This document shows positions 45,386 through 54,507 of a stretch of 64,000 nt of DNA, piece after piece. Each line of letters opens with the position of its first letter. Position 1 is the stretch's first letter. The notes below the pieces were generated by a model. The model was given only the letters and a program-made list of their open reading frames with translations, was not told the DNA's origin and made no database searches. This stretch comes from Phytopseudomonas flavescens (GTDB lineage Bacteria; Pseudomonadota; Gammaproteobacteria; Pseudomonadales; Pseudomonadaceae). The translations under genes were made by a program, and so were the position numbers. The stretch covers positions 29,640-93,639 of the forward strand of contig NZ_FNDG01000023.1 in NCBI RefSeq assembly GCF_900100535.1, written 5' to 3'.

Positions 45386-46957
45386 TCACGGCTCCGGCCT
45401 GTAGCCCAGCCTCAAGCCCCCCCAATGCCTGCCTTGCACGTGGATCGGCACGGACAGGTCGTGCATCAGCTCGCCGGTGTCACGCATGTAGGTCTGCAAC
45501 AGCAAGCGTTGCTGATGGCTGCCACAGCGGATCCCGGTACGGTCGTTGAACAGTCGCTTGCTGCGGCTCTTCGCGGTGTCCACGGCGGGGTCGCCGGTGG
45601 GGGGCTGGTTGAACGCCTGGTTGTGGGTCGGCACGTAGCCTTCAGGGGTGGTGGCAATGGCGAACACCAGGCCTTCGTGGCGCTTGAGCAGCGGCTCCTG
45701 GATGGCGGGAAGCACTTGATCGGCATGGCTGTCGAAGCGCGTGCGGAATTTGGCCGGGAAACTGTTGGCGATCGGCTGGTACTGACGGTCGAACAGATCA
45801 GCCAGGCTGATCCGCCCGGCCTGGATGTCCGCCTCGAATTGACGGCCAATCGCCTCAGCGCCCTCCAGGGCCAGCTCGTAGATGCGCTGGTGATAGCTGT
45901 CCAGCCCGACGCTGGCCAACTGCTCGCTGACGGTTTCCGCCTGGCCGACCAGCTGTTCGGCCGCCTTGCCCAGGTGGCGGGTCTGATCCTCGCTGCTGCG
46001 CACGTCGCTGCGCAGTTGCTCGACCGACACCAGCAATTCGGCCAGGTGTTGGTGATTGCTCGCCGTGCCGGCGCTGATCTGCGCCACCTGGCTATCGACC
46101 TCGGCCGCCAGGTCGGCGATGCCGCGCAATTGCTCGCCAGTGAATTCGATCTGCCGAGCGGCCGCTTCCAGCTCCTCGGCCTGCCGCTGGATATGGCTGA
46201 CCACCGCACCGCTCTGCTGGCGGATATCGGCGATCATCTGCCCGACCTCACCCGTGGCGGTGGCAGTACGGCCCGCGAGGCTGCGCACCTCGTCGGCGAC
46301 CACTGCGAAACCACGACCCTGCTCGCCGGCACGGGCGGCTTCGATGGCGGCGTTGAGCGCCAGCAGGTTGGTCTGGCTGGCGATTGAATGGATGACCTGG
46401 GTGACCTGCTCGATCTGCTCGGTACGCGCGCCGAGGCCATCGATCAGCTCCCGGCTCGCGGCGGCCTGGGCACTGAGTTGCTGCATCCGGCTGATCGCCT
46501 GCTGCAGCTCGGCCTGGCCGGTGGCGCTGCTGGCACGCACGGTCTGCGCAGCGCCGAGGGTCTGGCCAGCACGCTCGGCGTTGCTCTGTTCGGTACGGGT
46601 CACGGCGTGGGCGCCTTCGCCTATCTGCTCGACCGCCGCCAACTGCGACTGCAGCTTGCCGGCCAGTTGCTGCACGGTGAAGGCCACCTGAGCCGCCGAC
46701 AGGGCGTTATGGCAGGTATGTTGCGACAGGCTCTGGCTCAGCTCATCCAGCGAGGCCACTGGCGCGGCGTCGACAGCGGCGGTCACCGGACGTCGCCAGG
46801 GCCCCAGCCACGGCCATAGCGCCAGCATCAGTAGCGCGATGGCACCGAGATAAGCCGGCAGTTGCACCTGCTGCCAGAGCACCAGCAAACCGAGCAGGCC
46901 AAGCACGTGCAGGACCAGCCCCAGTGCCAGCCGGTGACGCATAGAACCAGAATCCAT
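45386..46957 (-). CDS. Methyl-accepting chemotaxis protein with C-terminal sensor
   Basis: A 523-residue chemoreceptor. Two membrane segments near residues 10-50 are separated by only a few residues, so there is no periplasmic sensor and no HAMP is evident. The signalling hairpin tip reads AARAGEQGRGFAVVADEVRSLA. After it, about 190 residues form an unusual C-terminal domain (GLDSYHQRIYELALEGAEAIG to HWGGLRLGYRP) rich in His, Tyr and Asp. It probably senses an intracellular or redox-type signal. Located beside puu genes, but a link to polyamines is unproven. Confidence 0.87.
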   Translation of the reverse strand: MDSGSMRHRLALGLVLHVLGLLGLLVLWQQVQLPAYLGAIALLMLALWPWLGPWRRPVTAAVDAAPVASLDELSQSLSQHTCHNALSAAQVAFTVQQLAGKLQSQLAAVEQIGEGAHAVTRTEQSNAERAGQTLGAAQTVRASSATGQAELQQAISRMQQLSAQAAASRELIDGLGARTEQIEQVTQVIHSIASQTNLLALNAAIEAARAGEQGRGFAVVADEVRSLAGRTATATGEVGQMIADIRQQSGAVVSHIQRQAEELEAAARQIEFTGEQLRGIADLAAEVDSQVAQISAGTASNHQHLAELLVSVEQLRSDVRSSEDQTRHLGKAAEQLVGQAETVSEQLASVGLDSYHQRIYELALEGAEAIGRQFEADIQAGRISLADLFDRQYQPIANSFPAKFRTRFDSHADQVLPAIQEPLLKRHEGLVFAIATTPEGYVPTHNQAFNQPPTGDPAVDTAKSRSKRLFNDRTGIRCGSHQQRLLLQTYMRDTGELMHDLSVPIHVQGRHWGGLRLGYRPEP

Positions 46958-47136
46958 GGCGAACCTCTTTTCTTATTGTGCCGGGGTGGCGGTCGCAGCA
47001 TGCGCGTCACCCGAGGACAAGCCCTCAACAGCTCATCGGCAGCGCAGGGCATATCTGTAGACACGCGGTGGCCGCCTGGACGAGTTGACCACCTCATCAT
47101 GCGCCGGGCCATGGCACTTTGGTAGCAGAGGGACGC

Positions 47137-48213
47137 TCAGCGCTCGAGGCGGTGACGCTTCACGAAGGCGCGGTCGAAATAGTCCTTGCAGCGTCCGTAG
47201 AACTGCCCGCCCGCGCTCCATTGCTGCCAACCGAACAACGCACCCCCATCGCCGCTGGCCAGTAGTACGGGGCGCTGGCCGCTGGCCCGGTAATCGCGCA
47301 GCGGCCCGCCACGCAGGGCGGCCGTCAGATTGGCGGCAAGCACCGGCACCTGGCGCAGCGAATACAGCCCGCTCTTGCGAACGCCGGGCAGGCTGGCGCA
47401 ATCACCCACCGCGAATATCTGCGGATGGGAATGGCCCTGCAGGGTCGGCGCGGTATGCACGAAACCATCGGCATCGCAGCTCAGGCCGCTGTCGGCGATC
47501 CACGGGAACGCCTGGGCGCCGCTGGCCAGCAGCAGCCGGCTGCCACGCCATACGGCGGCGTCGCCACTGATCAGGCAATCGCCGTCGATGCGACTGATCG
47601 GGCAGTGTTCGCGCACCTGTACCCGGCGCATGCGCAAATGGCCCCAGGCGCGCATCCGCAAGCCGGCGCAATGGCCAGCCAGCAGCGGTTCGCCACAGAA
47701 CAGTGCCAGTTGCGGTACCTGATCGGCCAGCGCCAGGGCCATTTCCACGCCCGCCACGCCACCGCCCAGAATCGCCAGGGGCCGGGGATCACGCCGCCAG
47801 GCTTGCCAGCCGGCGATGAAGCTGTCCACCGGCTTGACGGCCAGCACGTCCATCGCGTCGCCCTCACGGGGCGGGCAAGCGACACGGTCACCGACATTCA
47901 ACGACAGCCAGTTGCCCTGCAACACGCGGCCATCGCCCAGGGTCAGTTGCCGCGTGGCGGCGTCCAATGCCGCCACCGGCGCGACGATCAGCTCGACCTT
48001 CGCGGCCTGGCAGAGTGCACGCAGGCCAATCTGGCAATCCTCGGCCGCGTGGCGACCCGCCACCAAACCGGGCAGCATGCCGGCATGCCAGGTGTGTTCG
48101 GCACCGGCGAGCAGGCCAATGCGACCCGCCGGTCGCTCGATCAGCGCCCAGCGCCGCAAAACCCCGAGATGGGCCGGGCCTGCGCCTACCAGCAACAGAT
48201 CGTAGTCAATCAT
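47137..48213 (-). CDS. NDH-2-like FAD/NAD oxidoreductase
   Basis: A 358-residue pyridine nucleotide-disulphide family flavoprotein. The FAD-binding LLLVGAGPAHLGVLRRWAL is unusual in having H after the glycines, the NAD site is PLAILGGGVAGVEMALALAD, and the second FAD signature is PQIFAVGDCASLPG. The fold resembles type II NADH dehydrogenase and the N-terminal domain of SelD fusions. No membrane segment is present. Substrate unknown; it could be a quinone reductase or sulfide:quinone-type enzyme. Confidence 0.8.
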   Translation of the reverse strand: MIDYDLLLVGAGPAHLGVLRRWALIERPAGRIGLLAGAEHTWHAGMLPGLVAGRHAAEDCQIGLRALCQAAKVELIVAPVAALDAATRQLTLGDGRVLQGNWLSLNVGDRVACPPREGDAMDVLAVKPVDSFIAGWQAWRRDPRPLAILGGGVAGVEMALALADQVPQLALFCGEPLLAGHCAGLRMRAWGHLRMRRVQVREHCPISRIDGDCLISGDAAVWRGSRLLLASGAQAFPWIADSGLSCDADGFVHTAPTLQGHSHPQIFAVGDCASLPGVRKSGLYSLRQVPVLAANLTAALRGGPLRDYRASGQRPVLLASGDGGALFGWQQWSAGGQFYGRCKDYFDRAFVKRHRLER

Positions 48214-48601
48214 CTACAGCGATTTCCTTGAAAGCCTGGGCAGAGCGACGCGGGGCCGCCCATGGAGAACGAGCTTTGACCGGAACGGTCCAGGAAGGAT
48301 CCATTGCCGCCTTCGGCAGCATGGCGACAGCAGCCCGTTTCGAGCAAGAGAAGAGACGCTCGGGCCAGGCTTTCGACACATTTTCACGCAATGACCGCGC
48401 TGCGCGCAGCCCTTTTCAAGGTTACGCGGGCCTGCGCCATACACCGCACCAGGAGCCCCCGGCAATAGACCCACCCGAACGCAGCGCCCCCGGGAAGGGC
48501 AAGGTCTCGGGTATCGCTGCACGCGCGCCAGGGGGTTGCCCCCTGGCCCCAGGCAGAAACGAAAAGACCCGCCGGAGCGGGTCTTTTTTCGACGGTTTGG
48601 C
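48214..48601. terminator. gabT terminator and intergenic region
   Basis: A stem AAAAGACCCGC / GCGGGTCTTTT (48562-48589, loop CGGA) sits just past the minus-strand gabT stop and has T-runs on both strands. A second hairpin, CCAGGGGG-TTG-CCCCCTGG, is at 48528-48546. The remaining 300 bp to the NDH-2-like gene shows no gene. Confidence 0.85.
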
Positions 48602-49882
48602 TTACGCCAGTTCGTCGAAGCACTCGGCAACGATGGCGATGCCTTTTTCCAGCTGGGCGTCCGGGATGGTGACCGGCATCAGGAAGCGCACCACGTTGTA
48701 GTAGGTGCCGCACGACAGCAGGATCAGGCCCTTCTCGCGCGCCTTGGCGACGATCTTGCCAGTCAGCTCGGCAGCCGGTTTGCTGTGGTCACCGCCTTCG
48801 AACAGCTCGATGGCGATCATCGAACCCAGGCCACGTACGTCACCGATCACTTTGTGCTTGGCGGCGATATCGCGCAGGCCGGCCTTGAGCTTCTCGCCCA
48901 CGGCGTTGGAACGATCCAGCAGCTTCTCTTCGTCGAACACCTTCAGCACGGCCAGGGCCGCGGCGCAGGCGATTGGGCTACCGGCATAGGTGCCGCCCAG
49001 GCCACCGGGGGCGATCTTGTCCATGATCTCGGCCTTGCCGCTGACGCCGGAGATCGGGAAGCCGCCGCCGACGGATTTGGCGAAGGTGGTCAGATCCGGC
49101 ACGACACCCAGTTGCTCGGTGGCGAAGAAGGTGCCGGTACGGCCAGCGCCGGTCTGCACTTCGTCGGCGATCAGCAGGATGCCGTGCTGGTCGCACAGGG
49201 CGCGCAAGCGCGTCATGAAGGCGGGCGAATTGACGTAGAAACCACCCTCGCCCTGCACCGGCTCGATGATGATCGCGGCGATGTCCTGAGGCTGGGCATC
49301 GTTCTTGAAGATGCGCTCGATGCTGGCGATGGACTCGTCCTCGCTGACGCCATGCAGCTCGCACGGCGCGATGGCGCGGTACACACCGGCAGGCATCAGG
49401 CCCATGCCTGCGGAGTACGGCGCCACCTTGCCGGTCAGCGACAGGGTCATCATGGTGCGGCCGTGGTAGGCGCCGGTGAAGGCGATCACGCCAGCACGGC
49501 CGGTGGCGGCACGGGCGATCTTCACGGCGTTCTCGACGGCTTCGGAGCCCGAGGTGACCAGCAGGGTCTTCTTGGCGAAGTCGCCCGGTACGCGCTTGGC
49601 GATTTCTTCACACAGCTCGATGTAGGGTTCGTACGCCAGCACCTGGAAGCAGGTGTGGGTCAGCTTGGTCAGCTGTTCCTGAACGGCGGCGACCACTTTC
49701 GGGTGCAGGTGGCCGGTGTTCAGCACGGCGATGCCGCCGGCGAAGTCGATGTACTCACGGCCTTCGACGTCCCACACGGTGGCGTTCTCGGCGCGCTCGG
49801 CGACGATCGGGTGGATCTGGCCGACGCCGCGCGGTACGGCGGCCTGGCGGCGTTGCAGCAGGGATTCGTTGGTCTTGCTCAT
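48602..49882 (-). CDS. gabT: 4-aminobutyrate aminotransferase
   Basis: A 426-residue PLP class III aminotransferase moving the amino group of GABA to 2-oxoglutarate. VTSGSEAVENAVKIARAATGR, the cofactor stretch LLIADEVQTGAGRTGT and the PLP-lysine region LTTFAKSVGGGFPISG are intact. The start at 49882 (MSKTNESLLQRR) has GAGGAAG; an ATG five codons earlier lacks an RBS. It follows gabD on the same strand after 299 bp containing a MITE-like element. Confidence 0.94.
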   Translation of the reverse strand: MSKTNESLLQRRQAAVPRGVGQIHPIVAERAENATVWDVEGREYIDFAGGIAVLNTGHLHPKVVAAVQEQLTKLTHTCFQVLAYEPYIELCEEIAKRVPGDFAKKTLLVTSGSEAVENAVKIARAATGRAGVIAFTGAYHGRTMMTLSLTGKVAPYSAGMGLMPAGVYRAIAPCELHGVSEDESIASIERIFKNDAQPQDIAAIIIEPVQGEGGFYVNSPAFMTRLRALCDQHGILLIADEVQTGAGRTGTFFATEQLGVVPDLTTFAKSVGGGFPISGVSGKAEIMDKIAPGGLGGTYAGSPIACAAALAVLKVFDEEKLLDRSNAVGEKLKAGLRDIAAKHKVIGDVRGLGSMIAIELFEGGDHSKPAAELTGKIVAKAREKGLILLSCGTYYNVVRFLMPVTIPDAQLEKGIAIVAECFDELA

Positions 49883-50038
49883 GGCTTCCTCATTCACCGC
49901 TCATCGTCGGTGTGGTTCAAGGATGACGCATCCCGGTACAGCCCCGGCAGCATGCGATGATCGACTGCCGGGCCTTGCGGGATACAGGGGGAAACTCGTA
50001 TTTACGCCACCCCAAAGTGGCGCGGAATCAGGCGTTGT

Positions 50039-50170
50039 AAAAACGTAGCGAGCGACGGTCAGACAAGGCAAAAACAGGCGAAAAGCGGCCGGGGTCGCGC
50101 TCGACTTTACAAGTGTAAATGAGCATTTGAGCCTGTTTTTGACGCTGTATGACCGAGCGCAGCAGTTTTT
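50039..50170. mobile_element. MITE-like inverted-repeat element between gabD and gabT
   Basis: Ends 50039-50079 and 50131-50170 are imperfect inverted repeats of about 40 bp: left AAAAACGTAGCGAGC, right GAGCGCAGCAGTTTTT, both carrying AAAAACAGGC inward. An inner dyad TTTACA-AG-TGTAAA is at 50106-50119. It encodes nothing and matches repeats I associate with Pseudomonas intergenic regions. Confidence 0.75.
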
Positions 50171-50181
50171 AAATTGACTGA

Positions 50182-51630
50182 TCAGATGCTCAGGCAGAGG
50201 TACTTGATTTCCAGGTAATCCTCGATGCCGTACTTGGAACCTTCACGGCCCAGGCCCGAGGCCTTGATGCCGCCGAACGGCGCCACTTCGTTGGAGATCA
50301 GGCCGGTGTTGATGCCGACCATACCGTATTCCAGCGCCTCGGCCACACGGAACACACGGCTCAGGTCACGGGCATAGAAGTAGGAGGCCAGACCGAACTC
50401 GGTGTCGTTGGCCATGGCGATCACTTCGGCTTCGTCCTTGAAACGGAACAGAGGCGCCAGCGGGCCGAAGGTTTCGTCCTTGGAGACCAGCGCATTCTTC
50501 GGCACGTCGGCCAGAATGGTCGGCTCGAAGAAGGTACCGCCCAGGGCGTGGGCCTTGCCGCCGGAAAGGATCTTGGCGCCTTTGGAAACGGCATCCTCGA
50601 TGTGCTCCTTGACCTTGGCCACGGCCTTCTCGTCGATCAGTGGGCCGGTGGTGGTGCCGTCTTCCAGACCGTTGCCGATCTTCAGCTTCTCGACCGCGAC
50701 CTTGAGCTTCTCGGCGAAGGCATCGTAGACGCCGTCCTGCACGTAGATGCGGTTGGCGCACACGCAGGTCTGACCGTTGTTGCGGTACTTGGAGATGATC
50801 GCGCCTTCGATGGCCTTGTCCAGGTCAGCATCGTCGAACACGATGAAGGGCGCGTTGCCGCCCAGCTCCAGCGACACTTTCTTGATGTCCTGGGCACACT
50901 CGGCCATCAGTTGGCGACCGATCTCGGTGGAGCCGGTGAACGACAGCTTGCGCACGATCGGGTTGCCGGTCAGCTCGCTGCCGATGTCGCCAGCGCTGCC
51001 GGTCACCACGCTGAACACGCCAGCCGGGATACCGGCACGGGTGGCCAGCTCGGCCAGGGCCAGGGCGGAGTACGGCGTCTGCGAAGCCGGCTTGAGCACC
51101 ATGGTGCAACCAGCTGCCAGCGCAGGGCCGGCCTTGCGGGTGATCATCGCGGCCGGGAAGTTCCACGGGGTGATGGCCGCGGTGACGCCGATCGGCTGCT
51201 TGATGACGATCAGGCGCTTGTCGGCCTGGTGCCCCGGGATGGTGTCGCCATACACGCGCTTGGCTTCTTCGGCGAACCACTCGATGAAGGACGCCGCGTA
51301 GGCGATTTCGCCCTTGGCCTCGGCCAGTGGCTTGCCCTGCTCGATGGTCATCAGGCGCGCCAGGTCTTCCTGGTTCTCCAGCATCAGCTCATACCAGCGA
51401 CGCAGCTTGGCGGAGCGCTCCTTGGCGGTCAGCGCGCGCCAGGCCGGCAGCGCCTTGTCGGCCGCCTCGATGGCACGGCGGGTCTCGGCCGCACCCATCT
51501 TCGGCACGCTGCCGATCACGTCCCCCGTGGCCGGGTTGGTCACCTTGATGGTCTGGCCGCTGTCGGCATCAGCCCAGGCACCGTTGACGAAAGCCTGCTG
51601 GCGGAACAGTTGCGCGTCTTTCAGTTGCAT
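50182..51630 (-). CDS. gabD: Succinate-semialdehyde dehydrogenase
   Basis: A 482-residue aldehyde dehydrogenase. The general base is in LELGGNAPFIVFDDAD, the nucleophile in NNGQTCVCANR, and DETFGPLAPLFRF plus EGSKYGIEDYLEIKYLCLS at the C-terminus are hallmarks of GabD. It oxidises succinate semialdehyde to succinate, finishing GABA catabolism begun by GabT. AGAGGAGACC precedes the start, and gabD is the promoter-proximal gene of the pair. Confidence 0.95.
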   Translation of the reverse strand: MQLKDAQLFRQQAFVNGAWADADSGQTIKVTNPATGDVIGSVPKMGAAETRRAIEAADKALPAWRALTAKERSAKLRRWYELMLENQEDLARLMTIEQGKPLAEAKGEIAYAASFIEWFAEEAKRVYGDTIPGHQADKRLIVIKQPIGVTAAITPWNFPAAMITRKAGPALAAGCTMVLKPASQTPYSALALAELATRAGIPAGVFSVVTGSAGDIGSELTGNPIVRKLSFTGSTEIGRQLMAECAQDIKKVSLELGGNAPFIVFDDADLDKAIEGAIISKYRNNGQTCVCANRIYVQDGVYDAFAEKLKVAVEKLKIGNGLEDGTTTGPLIDEKAVAKVKEHIEDAVSKGAKILSGGKAHALGGTFFEPTILADVPKNALVSKDETFGPLAPLFRFKDEAEVIAMANDTEFGLASYFYARDLSRVFRVAEALEYGMVGINTGLISNEVAPFGGIKASGLGREGSKYGIEDYLEIKYLCLSI

Positions 51631-51978
51631 GGCGGTCTCCTCTATCCTGGCACCACGGCGCCAGGAGATGACGAAAGAAGCTGGGAGCGAACCCAGGCGT
51701 GGGTTGGAGCGACAGGCGAGCTGCAGCCTGAAAATTCGAACGGAGTGCGCCGCCGCGAGTTCAGCCGGCTGACACCGTCGTTTGAAATATCAAACAGATC
51801 CTAAGATCAGGTCGAGCAAAGGGCAATAGGCCGTTCAAGAAAATTAACAGCCCGCAGATCGGCGGGGCTACCGGCCGGCTTTTCTTATAGCCCAAACCAG
51901 CCGCCGAGGCCCGCCGAACGAGCGCTACGCCGAGCATGGACGCATGCCAGCGACATGCGTATGATTGCGCCCCGCAAC

Positions 51979-52055
51979 GCACCAGTAGCTCAGCTGGATA
52001 GAGTACTGCCCTCCGAAGGCAGGGGTCGTGGGTTCGAATCCCGCCTGGTGCGCCA
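51979..52055 (+). tRNA. tRNA-Arg(CCG)
   Basis: A 77-nt cloverleaf. Acceptor GCACCAG pairs with CTGGTGC, the anticodon stem CTGCC/GGCAG encloses CTCCGAA (anticodon CCG, reading CGG), GTTCGAA is the T-loop, and the 3' CCA is encoded. It is single, not in a cluster. Confidence 0.97.
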
Positions 52056-52102
52056 GATCGTTGTTTCTAGTTGTCTACAGATGTCTACGAAACGCCCTAC
52101 AG

Positions 52103-52121
52103 AGCCCGCCCCGTGCGGGCT
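52103..52121 (+). terminator. Terminator after tRNA-Arg
   Basis: AGCCCGC, loop CCCGT, GCGGGCT, then TTGTCG. It lies about 47 bases beyond the tRNA 3' end. The 220 bp before the next gene show nothing else. Confidence 0.8.
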
Positions 52122-52348
52122 TTGTCGTTCCTGGCGTTCTCACGTCTCCACATAGCCACTTCAACCTAGCACCCATTCATGACCGGGCAGCAGAGGCACT
52201 TCCTGATTATTGAAGAATACCTGCGGATGAAAATGCTCAGGACATTGGCCCTGCACCTGCGTGAACACGGCCCCGCTAATTAGTCGAAACGGCCAAGGGC
52301 AATGGGTGTCAACTACAGGGTTGTCTGCCCCCACTCAGGAACCTCACC

Positions 52349-53179
52349 ATGGATAACCCAGTCGGTCACGCCAAAGATGAACTCTCTAGAGGCATCGTTT
52401 GGCTCGCTCGGACTGGCTATGCAGCACGCGGGGTGGTGTATCTGATCATCGGCATCTTCGCGCTGCTCGCCGCCGAAGGGAGCGGTGATACGGTCGGCAC
52501 CAAAGGCGCCATCTCGCAGCTGTTGGGGCAACCCTTCGGCGAAACGCTGCTCTGGATCATGGTCGTAGGGCTTGTCGCCTATGCCGCGTGGCGGATGACC
52601 CAGGCCATTACCGACCCGGAAGATCACGGCACCGACGCCAAGGGACTCGCCGCTCGCGCAGGCCTTGTTGGTGGCGCCATCAGTTACGGCCTGCTGACCC
52701 TGTTCACGCTGGGCCTCCTGGGAAGTTCGCTCGGTGAGCCCTCCGGTGGTGGGGGTGGCAACGGCGATTTTCTCTCCGGCATATTGGGCTGGAAGTACTC
52801 GAACTACCTTGTTTACCTGGTCGCGCTGGTGCCCCTGGGCGTCGGCATCGCGCACATCATCAAGGGCTGGAAAGCCAAGTTCGAAAAATACTTCTGCGCT
52901 TCGGAGGACATCATGCGTTGGGTAACGCCCATTTCCAGAGCCGGCCTCATTGCCCGAGGCGTTTCATTTCTCGTGGTGTCTGGCATGCTCTTCAGTGGTG
53001 GTACACGTTACCAACCCACCGCTCCACCAGACCTCGAGGACGCGCTGAACGCATTGCAATCACTGCCTTTTGGCACCGTCTGGCTGGGGTTGATTGGTGC
53101 AGGACTGATCGCGTTCGCGCTCTATAGTTTTTCCGAAGCGATCTGGCGACGTATCGACACTGCGGCAGTCTTTGACTGA
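52349..53179 (+). CDS. DUF1206-family membrane protein
   Basis: A 276-residue integral membrane protein with about six membrane segments arranged as a threefold repeat of two, marked by LARTGYAARGVVYLIIG, LAARAGLVGGAISYGLL and SRAGLIARGVSFLVV. This internal repeat is the DUF1206 hallmark. A glycine-rich stretch (SGGGGGNGD) lies in the middle loop. Function unknown. It follows tRNA-Arg, but no integrase or direct repeat marks an island border. Confidence 0.87.
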   Translation: MDNPVGHAKDELSRGIVWLARTGYAARGVVYLIIGIFALLAAEGSGDTVGTKGAISQLLGQPFGETLLWIMVVGLVAYAAWRMTQAITDPEDHGTDAKGLAARAGLVGGAISYGLLTLFTLGLLGSSLGEPSGGGGGNGDFLSGILGWKYSNYLVYLVALVPLGVGIAHIIKGWKAKFEKYFCASEDIMRWVTPISRAGLIARGVSFLVVSGMLFSGGTRYQPTAPPDLEDALNALQSLPFGTVWLGLIGAGLIAFALYSFSEAIWRRIDTAAVFD

Positions 53180-53478
53180 TACCTCGCCGTCATGAAACGC
53201 CCTGACGACACGGGGCTTTTCACTTAACAGGGCGTGACAGACCGCTATCCATCACACCGATGACTCAAGTTGCTTCTCATACTTCCGTTCCGGACACGGT
53301 CTTGATTGTCGAAGCCCCAGTGAATGCCTTGAACGAGCAATCACGCGATTGCGACCCAATATAATTCATTACGTATATCAACCGGGATGGCGACGTCCTT
53401 TTGCAGGCATGGGAATACCGGTCGAACCGCTGCAATCACAAGTCGCTGTATCGGCAACATTGTTTTCCACGCTGCAAC
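53180..53478. other. Intergenic region between DUF1206 and LysR genes
   Basis: About 300 bp between convergent genes. A weak GC-rich stretch with CTTTTC after 53205 may end the DUF1206 transcript. Short open frames here overlap the LysR gene and look like chance. Confidence 0.5.
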
Positions 53479-54399
53479 TCACTCCCCATCGATCACCTCC
53501 GCGCCCACCAGAAACTTCTGCCGCAATAACGTCTCCCGGGTTATCGCGACCAGCGCATCGATCTGCATATCGGGCATTTCCGTCATGTAGGAGAGGCAAA
53601 AGCGGGCCGGGGGGATGGGGGGGTCACAGGGCAGGGTTTTCAGCAGATTGAGGGCGAGCATTTCGCGGATCAGCGGTACGGGCAGGATGCCGATGGCGTG
53701 GCCGGCAGAAACCAGTTTGGCCATAAAACTCAGGGAGTTGCTGGAGTGGAAGGCTTCCGACGGTGCGTTGCCGCCCTTGAGCCAGTTCTCGACCACCGAG
53801 TAAAGCGTCGAGGGGGCCGAATGGCTGACGATGGGGTAGCTGGCGGCGTGTTCCGGCAGGAAGGGATCGGCGTCGATGGCCAGTTGCGGTGAGGCGACCC
53901 ACTGGAAGGTCATCCAGCCGATGAAGATGTCGGTGACGTCCTCGCGGGTGGCGGGGTTGGTGAGCAATGCCAGGTCGAGCTCGTGGTCGTTGAGCTTGCG
54001 GTTGAGCACCGCGCCGACGTCGATGGTGATTTCCAGGGTGATCTCGGGAAAGTGCGCCTTGATCTCGGCGATCACGGCGGTCAGGCCGACCATCGCCGAG
54101 CATTCGTCGGCACCGAGGCGCAGCCTGCGGTGCTGCTTCTGCTTGGCAGCGAACTGCTCGAGTTTCACGCTGTTGTTGAGCGCCAGCTCGGCGTGGCGCA
54201 GGGCGATATGGCCATCGGCGGTAAGGGTCATGCGCTGTTTGCTGCGGTCGAACAGCTTGACGCTGAGCAGCGATTCCATCTCCCGAATCCGCGAGGAAAT
54301 GGCCGGCTGGGTGAGGTGAAGATGGCGTGATGCAGCATGTACGCCGCCCAATCGGGCGGTCCAGTAGAAGGCCTCGATCTGCATCAGGGTAATACGCAT
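53479..54399 (-). CDS. LysR-family regulator of the TRAP/aldolase cluster
   Basis: A 306-residue LysR protein. The winged HTH is at the N-terminus (IEAFYWTARLGGVHAASRHLHLTQPAISSRI), and the substrate-binding domain covers about 90-300 with LRLGADECSAMVGLTAVI and GHAIGILPVPLIREML. It is divergent from the RraA-like gene across 108 bp, the classic position for a LysR activator of that gene and the downstream TRAP genes. The inducer is unknown. Confidence 0.9.
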   Translation of the reverse strand: MRITLMQIEAFYWTARLGGVHAASRHLHLTQPAISSRIREMESLLSVKLFDRSKQRMTLTADGHIALRHAELALNNSVKLEQFAAKQKQHRRLRLGADECSAMVGLTAVIAEIKAHFPEITLEITIDVGAVLNRKLNDHELDLALLTNPATREDVTDIFIGWMTFQWVASPQLAIDADPFLPEHAASYPIVSHSAPSTLYSVVENWLKGGNAPSEAFHSSNSLSFMAKLVSAGHAIGILPVPLIREMLALNLLKTLPCDPPIPPARFCLSYMTEMPDMQIDALVAITRETLLRQKFLVGAEVIDGE

Positions 54400-54507
54400 G
54401 ATAAAAATCTTCCCCTCTTCTGTTCGCTGATTTTTATTATCGCCGGAAAAACATGCTTGCTAGGATCGGGTTAACTTTCTTGCCCAAAACGAATAATTAA
54501 CTAGCGC
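54400..54507. promoter_or_regulatory. Divergent LysR/RraA-like promoter
   Basis: A 108-bp AT-rich gap between the LysR gene and the RraA-like gene. It includes several T-N11-A-compatible stretches and TAATTAACTAG near 54494. LysR proteins usually bind here; a specific site cannot be fixed by eye. Confidence 0.6.

Noticed and set aside
51979..53179. Genomic island inserted at tRNA-Arg
   Set aside because: The DUF1206 gene follows the tRNA, but there is no integrase, no direct repeat of the tRNA 3' end, and only one gene is involved.
53349..53651. Plus-strand 100-codon frame near the LysR gene
   Set aside because: It overlaps the LysR 3' end in antisense, and its composition is not protein-like.
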